19,669 nt of DNA from JBAPRR01 sp049281195 (GTDB lineage Bacteria; Actinomycetota; Acidimicrobiia; Acidimicrobiales; CAVXTF01): positions 1 to 19,669 of the forward strand of contig JBAPRR010000121.1 in NCBI GenBank assembly GCA_049281195.1, in the 5' to 3' direction. Below are positions 1 through 6,123 of the stretch, piece by piece. How positions within the stretch are numbered: the first letter of the stretch is position 1; every line of letters begins with the position of its first letter. Below the pieces are notes generated by a model. That model was not told the origin of the DNA. It saw only the letters and a list, made by a program, of their open reading frames with translations, and did no database searches. Both the position numbers and the translations under genes were made by a program.

Positions 1-942
1 CTGTACCGGGAGCACGGTGTGAGCCCTGTTGGTGGATGCCTCCCCCTTCTTCTTCAGATGCCGTTTTTCATCTGTTTGTATGGTGTTATCAAGGGTCTCG
101 TCTACACAACCACTGTCCATCATGTCAAGATACCTTCGCCGCGGTATTTGGATAAATCCACCGAAATGTATAAAGATATAATCGCGGCCGGCGGGAAGCT
201 CAAGTCGTTCGGAATTGACCTGTCGCAGACACCCTTCCAGCACCACGGATCCATCGGGCAAGGGTTGCCTTATTGGATCATTTTCTTTGCCGCTATCGGC
301 CTTCAATACGTGCAAATGTCGAGACTGAATAAGCGCAATGCGGCCAACATTCAGAACAACCCGCAGATGCAGACGATGCAGACGATGCAGAAGGTCACAC
401 CGCTGATCTTCGGGGTCATCTACATCGCGTTCCCGATCGGCGTGACGGTGTACTTCATCGTTTCGAGCCTGTGCCGGATCATCATCCAGGAGATCCTGTT
501 TCGTACCGGCGTCACCGCCCCCAAGCCAGCGATCGCCGGCGACGCCCCCGCAGCCCGAGGCGTCAAGGCGCCCAGAAAGCGCACGATCATGGACCGCCTG
601 GCGGACGCCCAGGCCACCGCCGCTGAGACGCGCCGCCGTCAGCTTGAAATTCAGGACACTATTGACGCCCACACAAGCGACGAATCCGCCCCCCCCGCTG
701 GTTCGGCCAAACCCCCAGGCCCTCAAAGAAGGCCGGGGAGCCCTCAACCGAGGCCCAGTCAGTCGAACGGCTCGGCGAATGGGGCTCCACGCGGGAACGG
801 GAATTCCCCGCAGGGTCCGAAGCAGAACGGTGCGAGAACAAACAGGTCCACGTCCGGCGGCTCGAGCGAGCTCGGGGCGGGTGAGAAGCCCAAGCAGGCA
901 CCTCCCCGTTCGAAGGACAAAAAGCCACGAAAGGCTCGTTGA
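1..942 (+). CDS. yidC: Membrane protein insertase YidC (5' truncated)
   Basis: YidC inserts and folds inner-membrane proteins, alone or with SecYEG. The reading frame is open from base 1 (LYREHGVSPVGGCLPLLLQMPFF), so the gene begins left of the window; the GTG at 19 is internal, because the preceding residues already match the family. Visible are the PVGGCLPLLLQMPFF membrane segment typical of the 60KD_IMP/YidC/Oxa1 domain, a second segment near PYWIIFFAAIGLQYVQM, and the final pair around TPLIFGVIYIAFPIGVTVYFIVSSL. From about base 510 the protein becomes a long basic, Pro/Gly/Ser-rich cytoplasmic tail of some 130 residues ending KKPRKAR, suited to ribosome contact (inference). The tail codons include a run of eight C (689-696). 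The stop overlaps the start of jag (TGATG), which supports the frame through that run. 313 residues are present. Confidence 0.95.
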   Translation: MYREHGVSPVGGCLPLLLQMPFFICLYGVIKGLVYTTTVHHVKIPSPRYLDKSTEMYKDIIAAGGKLKSFGIDLSQTPFQHHGSIGQGLPYWIIFFAAIGLQYVQMSRLNKRNAANIQNNPQMQTMQTMQKVTPLIFGVIYIAFPIGVTVYFIVSSLCRIIIQEILFRTGVTAPKPAIAGDAPAARGVKAPRKRTIMDRLADAQATAAETRRRQLEIQDTIDAHTSDESAPPAGSAKPPGPQRRPGSPQPRPSQSNGSANGAPRGNGNSPQGPKQNGARTNRSTSGGSSELGAGEKPKQAPPRSKDKKPRKAR

Positions 943-2033
943 TGGAGTGGGTTGAAACCACTGGTAAGACGCTCGAAGAAGCGCGTGACGCCGCCCTCGA
1001 CATGCTGGGCGTCGATGAATCCGACGCGGAGTTCGTAACTCTCAGCGAACCTCGACCGGGCCTGTTCGGCCGGCTGCGCGGGGAGGCGCGAGTCCGCGCC
1101 AGGGTTCTCCCGAAGGCGCCTGCCCCGAAGCGGACGCGGAGCAGGAGACCCACCCAGCGCCGCGAGTCCGCGGCACGCGGACCGGAAGGCGTAGAGAAGG
1201 GCCCGGCCGGTCAGGGAGCGAAGGCATCCCCACGGAGCCGTGCGGGTACCCGTAAGGCTCAGACGCCGGATGAGGAAGGCGAAGACTCAACCTCCTCGAA
1301 CGGATCGGGCGACGACCTGGCTGCTTCGGGCAGTGGATCTGGGACGCCTCGTAAGAGGAGGAGGCGGCCGAGCGGTGGCAGCCGAACCGCCGCGGGTTCA
1401 CCCGAGAACGGATCGGGCGAGACCGACGGAGACGACGGCGACGAAAGCAAGCCCTCGTCCAACGGAGCCCAGAGGAATGATCGACAACGCAAGGCGAAGT
1501 CATCGCAAGAGGAGGAAGTCGTGACGGAGACAACTTCATTGGCCGACCAGGGCCTTATGGCCAAAGACTTCATAGAGGGTCTGGTAGGCCAGCTCGGCCT
1601 TCAGGCCACTGTCACAACCGAGGTCTTGAGCGAGGACGCTGTTCAAGTTGCGGTGGACGGAGACGAGCTAGGACTGCTGGTGGGCAAGGGCGGTGCAACC
1701 CTCTCCGCTCTTCAGGAGCTCGCCAGGACTGTCGTTCAGCGCAAGACCGGCGGGCACACCGACAGGATTCTCATCGACGTCGCCGGATATCGGGCCAAGA
1801 GGGCGGAGGCTCTGACACGCTTCACCCAGAAGGTGGTCGAGGACGTGCTTGCCTCCGGGAAGGAGATGGCTCTCGAAGCCATGTCTCCTGCAGACCGAAA
1901 GGTCGTCCACGATGCGGTTAACGAGATTGGGGGCGCCGCCACCAGGTCTGAGGGTGTCGAGCCCAACCGTTACGTGATCATCTCTCCCCTGGATGCTTCT
2001 GCCGGGGCGGCATCAGAGGACACCTCCTCCTGA
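942..2033 (+). CDS. jag: Jag/KhpB-type RNA-binding protein (Jag_N, KH, R3H)
   Basis: This 363-residue protein is the usual partner encoded after yidC; family members bind RNA and are linked to cell elongation and division in Gram-positive bacteria. Residues 1 to about 50 (EWVETTGKTLEEARDAALDMLG) are the Jag_N domain. Residues about 60-200 are a low-complexity, charged linker rich in R, G, S, E and D. A type II KH domain follows, with its GKGG loop at 248-251, then an R3H domain with the paired Arg319 and His323 (DRKVVH). The start chosen is ATG 942, sharing its A with the yidC TGA; a TTG one codon earlier is less likely. The linker is longer than I expect for firmicute homologues, but long linkers are common in actinobacterial ones. 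Co-translation with yidC and rsmG is inferred from the overlaps. Confidence 0.93.
   Translation: MEWVETTGKTLEEARDAALDMLGVDESDAEFVTLSEPRPGLFGRLRGEARVRARVLPKAPAPKRTRSRRPTQRRESAARGPEGVEKGPAGQGAKASPRSRAGTRKAQTPDEEGEDSTSSNGSGDDLAASGSGSGTPRKRRRRPSGGSRTAAGSPENGSGETDGDDGDESKPSSNGAQRNDRQRKAKSSQEEEVVTETTSLADQGLMAKDFIEGLVGQLGLQATVTTEVLSEDAVQVAVDGDELGLLVGKGGATLSALQELARTVVQRKTGGHTDRILIDVAGYRAKRAEALTRFTQKVVEDVLASGKEMALEAMSPADRKVVHDAVNEIGGAATRSEGVEPNRYVIISPLDASAGAASEDTSS
2015..2020 (+). promoter_or_regulatory. Shine-Dalgarno candidate for rsmG
   Basis: AGAGGA lies inside the end of jag, nine bases before the CTG at 2030. It is the best ribosome binding site near the start of the rsmG homology and is the main reason for preferring CTG 2030 as the initiator. 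Confidence 0.45.
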
Positions 2034-2737
2034 ACGACACAGATCGCTTCCTTTCCGAAGCGAGAGAGCTCGGGCTCCTGGGGCCCGGTCCGATAGAGAT
2101 TCATCGTCGCCACTCGCTCGGATTTGCCGACGTACTTGAGAGATGGTGGACGAGCCCAGCGGCTTCCGACCCCTCTGGCGAGTCTGATCTCGATCAGACG
2201 GATTACCGGATCCTTGATCTCGGGGCTGGTGGAGGAGTTCCCGGACTGATCCTGGCCGAGGTTCTGCCCCGGACCTCTGTGACGCTTCTTGAATCAAGCG
2301 AGCGCCGCTGCGCGTTTCTGAGCAATTGCGTTGAAGGGCTCGGGTGGATATCGAAAGTAGACGTGAGCTGCGGGAGAGCCGAGGCCCAGGGACGCGACGC
2401 CGCCCTCCGCGGGACTTTCGATGCCGTCGTTTCTAGATCCTTCGGAGCACCCGCCGTAACCGCCGAGTGCGGCTCCCCCTTTTTGAGAGTGGGCGGAGTG
2501 CTGGTGGTCTCAGAGCCTCCTCTGGACAATCCTCGACATCAGCCACCAGGTGGATCAGCTGGGAGCGGCGAACTGGAAAGCTCTAGGTGGCCGGCCTCGG
2601 GGCTGAGGCGCTTGGGGCTGAAGCTGGTGGAGCTGGTCAGCACACCGTTCCATTTCGCCGTCCTCGAGCAGAAGAGTCCCTGTCCAGCGGAGTTCCCGAG
2701 ACGCGACGGAGTTCCTGCAAAAAAGCCTCTCTTCTAG
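2030..2737 (+). CDS. rsmG: 16S rRNA (guanine-N7) methyltransferase RsmG
   Basis: RsmG (GidB) methylates N7 of G527 (E. coli numbering) of 16S rRNA using S-adenosylmethionine; its loss gives low-level streptomycin resistance. The SAM-binding motif I DLGAGGGVPGL is at residues 63-73, followed by LLESSERRCAFL (motif II region), and the carboxy end PRRDGVPAKKPLF is typical of the family. The homology starts at about base 2036, but between the in-frame stop at 1949 and GTG 2279 there is no ATG, GTG or TTG, and GTG 2279 would remove the SAM site. I place the start at CTG 2030 (overlapping the jag stop as CTGA) behind AGAGGA, giving 235 residues, a normal length. A sequence error near the start is the alternative. 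The function call is firm and the start is not. Confidence 0.85.
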   Translation: MNDTDRFLSEARELGLLGPGPIEIHRRHSLGFADVLERWWTSPAASDPSGESDLDQTDYRILDLGAGGGVPGLILAEVLPRTSVTLLESSERRCAFLSNCVEGLGWISKVDVSCGRAEAQGRDAALRGTFDAVVSRSFGAPAVTAECGSPFLRVGGVLVVSEPPLDNPRHQPPGGSAGSGELESSRWPASGLRRLGLKLVELVSTPFHFAVLEQKSPCPAEFPRRDGVPAKKPLF

Positions 2738-3081
2738 GGATTGCTCGAAGATCTGAGCTGGGTGGAGTACCTCTCCAGCATCTCCTGGAACCTGGTGAAG
2801 GAATACCCGTCCTGATCCTCCGCCATCCTCTGCTTTAGCAGTGGTACCAGCTCGTCCCTCAGATACTCACCTCGAGCCATCCACTGGTAATAGCTACGGC
2901 CGCTGTGTTCATAAGGCCCGTATAGCCGCCCACCAGGGAATGTCCGCATAAGCCACATGAACAGGTCTTCGTGGCGGGTGTGCATTCGCAGTGTGATCTG
3001 GGGCTGTTTCCCGTCTCCGCCGAAATGTCCTTCTCCGATGAGGATTCCAACCAGGAAGCCCACTTCAAAGTCCGTTGGCAC
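2734..3081 (-). CDS. Single-motif LAGLIDADG-family protein
   Basis: The predicted 115-residue protein begins MPTDFEVGFLVGILIGEGHF. Residues 10-20 (LVGILIGEGHF) align position by position with the LAGLIDADG helix motif, Glu17 standing where the metal-binding Asp/Glu of these endonucleases sits. The rest (TLRMHTRHEDLFMWL, GRLYGPY, YYQWMARGEYLRDELVPLL) fits one alpha-beta LAGLIDADG half-domain, which would act as a homodimer. GTG 3081 is chosen because GGGAGG lies nine bases before it; the longer frame to 3261 would translate through a parS-like repeat. It is free-standing, not in an intron or intein, and its TAG overlaps the rsmG TAG in the palindrome CTAG (2734-2737). It could be a homing endonuclease, or a DNA-binding protein of this fold (WhiA is a precedent). 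Function unknown. Confidence 0.7.
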   Translation of the reverse strand: MPTDFEVGFLVGILIGEGHFGGDGKQPQITLRMHTRHEDLFMWLMRTFPGGRLYGPYEHSGRSYYQWMARGEYLRDELVPLLKQRMAEDQDGYSFTRFQEMLERYSTQLRSSSNP

Positions 3082-3090
3082 TTCTGCGGG

Positions 3091-3096
3091 CCTCCC
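3091..3096 (-). promoter_or_regulatory. Shine-Dalgarno for the LAGLIDADG gene
   Basis: On the minus strand this reads GGGAGG, nine bases upstream of GTG 3081. It decides the start of the LAGLIDADG-family gene and places the first parS-like repeat outside the coding region. Confidence 0.55.
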
Positions 3097-3124
3097 TATG
3101 GTGCTGACCAAGGCCCATGGTACT

Positions 3125-3153
3125 TGTTTCACTGTAAGGTGCCACGTGAAACA
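3125..3153 (+). repeat. Split parS-like site 1
   Basis: TGTTTCAC, then 13 bases (TGTAAGGTGCCAC), then GTGAAACA. The two outer octamers are exactly the left and right halves of the standard ParB site, normally joined directly. The right part alone (CACGTGAAACA) keeps 11 contiguous bases of the standard site. This copy lies 44-72 bp upstream of the chosen start of the LAGLIDADG gene, so a bound protein could affect that gene. Confidence 0.7.
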
Positions 3154-3287
3154 TTCGCAACTGTTTGCACATCCCCCGTGGCGAAAGAACCCCTTGCTCG
3201 ACGTCGAGCTGACAGTGGGTTCCATGTGAGAGGACTGGTCCGAACGATGAGATGGGGTCACCGAGATTTTAAGAGGTCTCCCCGCCT

Positions 3288-3316
3288 TGTTTCACCGTAA
3301 GGTGCCACGTGAAACA
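3288..3316 (+). repeat. Split parS-like site 2
   Basis: TGTTTCAC, then CGTAAGGTGCCAC, then GTGAAACA. Here the inverted arms extend to 10 bp (CTTGTTTCAC and GTGAAACAAG, 3286-3295 plus one base each side of the listed element). The inner 13 bases are nearly identical to those of the other copies, which shows that the insertion itself is conserved. Confidence 0.7.
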
Positions 3317-3464
3317 AGCGGAAGAACTCCACCGCGACTACCGGAATGAATCCTTGCGAAGAGGAAGGCGCCTCCTTGGCCGGGAGGCTTACTCGAGACC
3401 GCAACCTGAGTCCTTCCTCAACCCACGTAGCGTCCACCGAGCGAGGGTTATCACGTTACCCAGT

Positions 3465-3493
3465 TGTTTCACCGTGAGGTGCCACGTGAAACG
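3465..3493 (+). repeat. Split parS-like site 3
   Basis: TGTTTCAC, then CGTGAGGTGCCAC, then GTGAAACG. It is the least symmetric copy: the last base of the right half is G instead of A, and the inner segment has one A-to-G change relative to site 2. Confidence 0.65.
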
Positions 3494-3645
3494 AACGGTT
3501 CTTTGTCTCTCCGGCGTCGACGGCGGAGAGAAGGCCCTGAGTAAAGGTCGGTGGTGTCGTTCGATTTGTCCCGAGCGACATACCCGGCGATGGAGTTTTG
3601 GTCTCTTGCGGATCCAGTTGAGGGTCCCGTCTCTTACTCCCAGCT

Positions 3646-3674
3646 TGTTTCACCGTAAGGTGTCACGTGAAACA
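3646..3674 (+). repeat. Split parS-like site 4
   Basis: TGTTTCAC, then CGTAAGGTGTCAC, then GTGAAACA, again with longer outer arms (CTTGTTTCAC and GTGAAACAAG). It is the copy closest to parA, about 135 bp before its start codon. Confidence 0.7.
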
Positions 3675-3746
3675 AGTGACTACCCTCGCGCCGATGCCCG
3701 AAGGTGCTCGGTGTTTCGAATACCTCATCGAATGTGACCGAAACGC

Positions 3747-3775
3747 TTGACCCAAGGTTCACAGATCGCCAGGAT
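3747..3775 (+). promoter_or_regulatory. Possible parAB promoter
   Basis: TTGACC (3747-3752) resembles a -35 box and is followed after 17 bases by CAGGAT (3770-3775), a weak -10 box. Transcription would start near 3782, shortly before the parA start at 3808. The match is by eye only; no other candidate in the region looked better. Confidence 0.35.
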
Positions 3776-3807
3776 GGAGTCGTGCCTCCGAGTTTGCTTG
3801 TTTAGCG

Positions 3808-5025
3808 GTGCGCGTTCCATTCCGCAGTCGAGACCACCAGAGACGACACGAGGGCCACGGCGAATATTCAGACATCGCCGACAACGAGCCAGAAGATCCC
3901 GAAGAGCTCGAAGTGGTTGGCGAGGTTGAAGAGGTCAAGGAGTCGGAGCGGTCGGTGGATGACGGATTTGTCTCCGACTCCCGAACAACGCAAGAGTGGG
4001 CCACTCAGCCGATGACCGACGCCCCGATAGAAGAGTCTCTGCCTTCAGATTTCGAACCCGCCCCGTCCGCGTCCCCTCCGGCTGTTGAAGAGTCTCCGAT
4101 CGAGGATCAGTTGACCGAACCCTCGAGTTCCGTTGAAGAGTCCGAACCCGTTGCGGCGGACCCGGCGGACGACGCCAAGGCGGCTACTCAGGGCGGGTCG
4201 GAAGCGACCTCGGAGCGGCCCTTCCATATCGCGGCGCGACCCGATCCCAAAACCGTTCCCCTGCCACGGGTAGTAGCAGTGGCGAACCAGAAAGGCGGCG
4301 TCGGCAAGACCACGACCGCCGTCAACTTGGGAGCCGGACTGGCGGAGCTCGGCTACAGAGTTCTGGTGATCGACCTCGACCCGCAGGGAAACGCGACTAC
4401 CGGTCTGGGTATCGATGCGCGGAACTTCGACATCTCCATGTACGACGTCATCATGAAAGATGCCCCCATGGTTGACTGCATCGAGCCGACCAGCCTCCGG
4501 AACCTTTTCGTCGCACCGGCGACCATCGACCTGGCCGGAGCCGAGATCGAGTTGGTCCCGTCCTTCAGTAGAGAGTTCAAGTTGCGTAAGGCCATTCAGA
4601 GCGTGGTCGAAGACTTCGACTACGTACTGATCGACTGTCCGCCATCTCTGGGTTTGATAACGATCAACGGACTGGCGGCGGCAGACGAGGTCCTTGTTCC
4701 GATCCAGTGCGAGTACTACGCGCTGGAAGGACTGAGTCAGCTTCTTCGCAACGTTCAACTCGTCCAGAGCAACCTCAATGAGAAGTTGAATGTTTCCACC
4801 ATCGTTCTCACCATGTACGACGCTCGGACCAAGTTGGCCGAACAGGTCGCCTCAGAGGTGAGAGAACACTTCGGCGGGAGAGTGTGCCGGAACGTGATTC
4901 CCAGGACGGTTCGGATTTCTGAAGCTCCGTCTTTCGGTCAGCCCATAACAGTGTTCGACCCGACCTCGAGAGGCGCCATCGCCTATCGCGAGTTGGCGAA
5001 GGAGGTCAGTGGTGGCGCGTCGTAG
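3808..5025 (+). CDS. parA: Chromosome-partitioning ATPase ParA (Soj)
   Basis: ParA is the Walker-type ATPase that binds nucleoid DNA and moves ParB-parS complexes apart. The core begins near residue 150: deviant Walker A KGGVGKTT at 162-169 with the signature lysine, Walker A' VIDLDPQGNA (Asp189, Asp191), Walker B/switch region DYVLIDCPPSLG (Asp276), then the usual ending SRGAIAYRELAKEV. The 405-residue product carries an N-terminal extension of about 150 residues rich in Glu, Asp, Ser and Pro, probably disordered. GTG 3808 is the first start codon in a frame open from 3751, but it has no clear ribosome binding site; ATG 4012 or internal GTGs would give a shorter protein, so the start is open. 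It overlaps parB by 14 bp, and the four parS-like sites lie just upstream. Confidence 0.93.
   Translation: MRVPFRSRDHQRRHEGHGEYSDIADNEPEDPEELEVVGEVEEVKESERSVDDGFVSDSRTTQEWATQPMTDAPIEESLPSDFEPAPSASPPAVEESPIEDQLTEPSSSVEESEPVAADPADDAKAATQGGSEATSERPFHIAARPDPKTVPLPRVVAVANQKGGVGKTTTAVNLGAGLAELGYRVLVIDLDPQGNATTGLGIDARNFDISMYDVIMKDAPMVDCIEPTSLRNLFVAPATIDLAGAEIELVPSFSREFKLRKAIQSVVEDFDYVLIDCPPSLGLITINGLAAADEVLVPIQCEYYALEGLSQLLRNVQLVQSNLNEKLNVSTIVLTMYDARTKLAEQVASEVREHFGGRVCRNVIPRTVRISEAPSFGQPITVFDPTSRGAIAYRELAKEVSGGAS
4999..5006 (+). promoter_or_regulatory. Strong Shine-Dalgarno of parB
   Basis: AAGGAGGT, a full anti-SD match inside the end of parA. Two GTGs follow in tandem (5009 and 5012). The spacing of six bases from GGAGG favours 5012 over 5009, where it is only three. 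Confidence 0.7.
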
Positions 5026-5974
5026 CGGTCTCGGTAGGGGATTGGGTTCACTGATCCCTACCGAAACCATTGGTCAGCGCGGCTCCGCGTTGCAGGAGGT
5101 TCCAGTCGCGTCAATCCGACCGAACACCCTCCAACCCCGAAGCCACTTCGACGAGGAGGCGATGTCTTCGCTCGCTGCGTCGATCCGCGAGGTGGGTGTC
5201 CTCCAGCCGATATTGGTACGGGAGTTGGCGGAAGGGGAGTACGAGCTGATCGCCGGCGAACGCCGTTGGCGTGCCGCCCGGCGGGCCGGACTGCAGACCA
5301 TCCCCGTCATCATCCAGTCGATCTCCGACTCGAGCAGTCTTGAGCATGCTCTCGTCGAAAACCTTCACCGCGCCGATCTGAACCCCTTGGAAGAAGCGGC
5401 CGCCTTCCATCAGTTGATCGACGACTTCGGGTACACGCACGAACAGGTTGCCACCCGCGTGGGCCGCAGCCGGACGGCAGTGACCAATACCCTTCGACTC
5501 CTTCAACTCCCGGCCGGTGTTCAACGGGCAATTGCCGATGGCCAGCTGACGGCGGGACACGCCCGGGCACTTTTGAGCACTCCCGATCGGGGATATCAGG
5601 AGGAGCTCGCCAAACGCGTACAGGTCGAGGGTTTGTCTGTCCGCGCCGTCGAAGACGAGATCCGCGCGCATGCCCAGCCGGCAGTACCCGAAGGCATCGG
5701 GTCGCCCGGTGATCTTCCCGGTTCGGACTCGGACGGAGCTGAAACTGAGAAGTCTCGACCGGCCGGTCAAGCCCGAACAGTGAGCCGCCTACCGGCGCCG
5801 GGCGTACTCGAGCTCGAAGAGCTTCTTTCCGCCCACCTCAACACTCGGGTGAAGGTGGAGATGCGGGCCAAGCGAGGCCGCGTGGTTGTGGATTTCGCCA
5901 CACTGGAAGACCTCGAGCGCATCTATAGGCTGATAGTTGCGAACGGATCGGATATCGCCACTTACCGTGAGTGA
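5012..5974 (+). CDS. parB: Chromosome-partitioning protein ParB
   Basis: ParB binds parS, loads on DNA as a CTP-dependent sliding clamp and stimulates ParA. The 320-residue protein starts MARRSGLGRGLGSLIP, the usual ParA-activating amino end. GERRWRA at 82-88 is the CTP-binding C-motif region and ENLHR at 116-120 the second conserved box. The helix-turn-helix is at about 141-167 (YTHEQVATRVGRSRTAVTNTLRLL). A linker rich in Pro, Gly and acidic residues leads to the carboxy-terminal dimerisation domain (about 255-320). Nothing in the DNA-binding helix looks aberrant by eye, which makes the altered parS-like sites upstream more puzzling. It is translated from inside parA behind a strong ribosome binding site. 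Confidence 0.95.
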   Translation: MARRSGLGRGLGSLIPTETIGQRGSALQEVPVASIRPNTLQPRSHFDEEAMSSLAASIREVGVLQPILVRELAEGEYELIAGERRWRAARRAGLQTIPVIIQSISDSSSLEHALVENLHRADLNPLEEAAAFHQLIDDFGYTHEQVATRVGRSRTAVTNTLRLLQLPAGVQRAIADGQLTAGHARALLSTPDRGYQEELAKRVQVEGLSVRAVEDEIRAHAQPAVPEGIGSPGDLPGSDSDGAETEKSRPAGQARTVSRLPAPGVLELEELLSAHLNTRVKVEMRAKRGRVVVDFATLEDLERIYRLIVANGSDIATYRE

Positions 5975-6123
5975 ACTAGTTTGCTTTCTCGTCACTGTCC
6001 CGTCACGACCAGGGACTGCTCACTCTGAGTGGTAGATCAACATTCCACGTACGTAGAGACTAATCCACACCTGTGCATGAACCTGTGGATTAGGGACAGC
6101 TTCAGCCTTGCCACCTGGGCTTT
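5975..6123. other. Convergent gap between parB and cwlM
   Basis: This 149-bp gap separates two convergent genes. It contains a 10-bp inverted repeat (6060-6093, listed separately), an ACGTACGT palindrome (6047-6054) and a small CACTC/GAGTG inverted repeat near 6021-6031. No reading frame of interest was seen. Confidence 0.5.
6060..6093. terminator. Inverted repeat, possible bidirectional terminator
   Basis: CTAATCCACA and TGTGGATTAG form perfect 10-bp arms around a 14-base loop, between the convergent ends of parB and cwlM. No long T run follows on either strand, although TCTCT follows on the minus strand. Each arm contains TAATCCACA, one mismatch from the DnaA box TTATCCACA, so a pair of DnaA sites is an alternative reading. 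Confidence 0.45.

Larger units (their letters stand above)
3082..3807. other. Gene-free region carrying four parS-like repeats
   Basis: This 726-bp stretch lies between the LAGLIDADG gene and parA. Reading frames in it are short, show no recognisable family and run through the repeats, so I annotate no gene. It holds four copies of a 29-bp element starting at 3125, 3288, 3465 and 3646 (steps of 163, 177 and 181 bp), all in the same orientation, and a possible parA promoter at its right end. It is not noticeably AT-rich and I saw no DnaA-box cluster, so it looks like a centromere region and not a replication origin. Confidence 0.7.

Noticed and set aside
363..392. Tandem 9-base repeat in yidC
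   Set aside because: It encodes the QTMQTMQ stretch at a place where YidC homologues also have Met/Gln-rich sequence; too short to be notable.
689..696. Run of eight C in yidC as a frameshift
   Set aside because: The frame continues in a plausible basic tail and ends exactly in the TGATG overlap with jag, so the frame is right.
3082..3261. A longer amino end for the LAGLIDADG protein
   Set aside because: The extra residues are translated from a parS-like repeat, while GTG 3081 has a good Shine-Dalgarno and begins at the family motif.
3125..3674. The four repeats as a CRISPR array
   Set aside because: Spacings are 134-152 bp between repeats, far too long, and the repeats match parS halves; no cas genes are present.
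3309..3737. A 142-codon plus-strand reading frame between the LAGLIDADG gene and parA
   Set aside because: It runs straight through two parS-like repeats, shows no recognisable family and has no clear ribosome binding site.
3082..3746. The parS region as oriC
   Set aside because: No DnaA-box cluster or AT-rich unwinding stretch was seen; the expected origin is beyond the left edge near dnaA.
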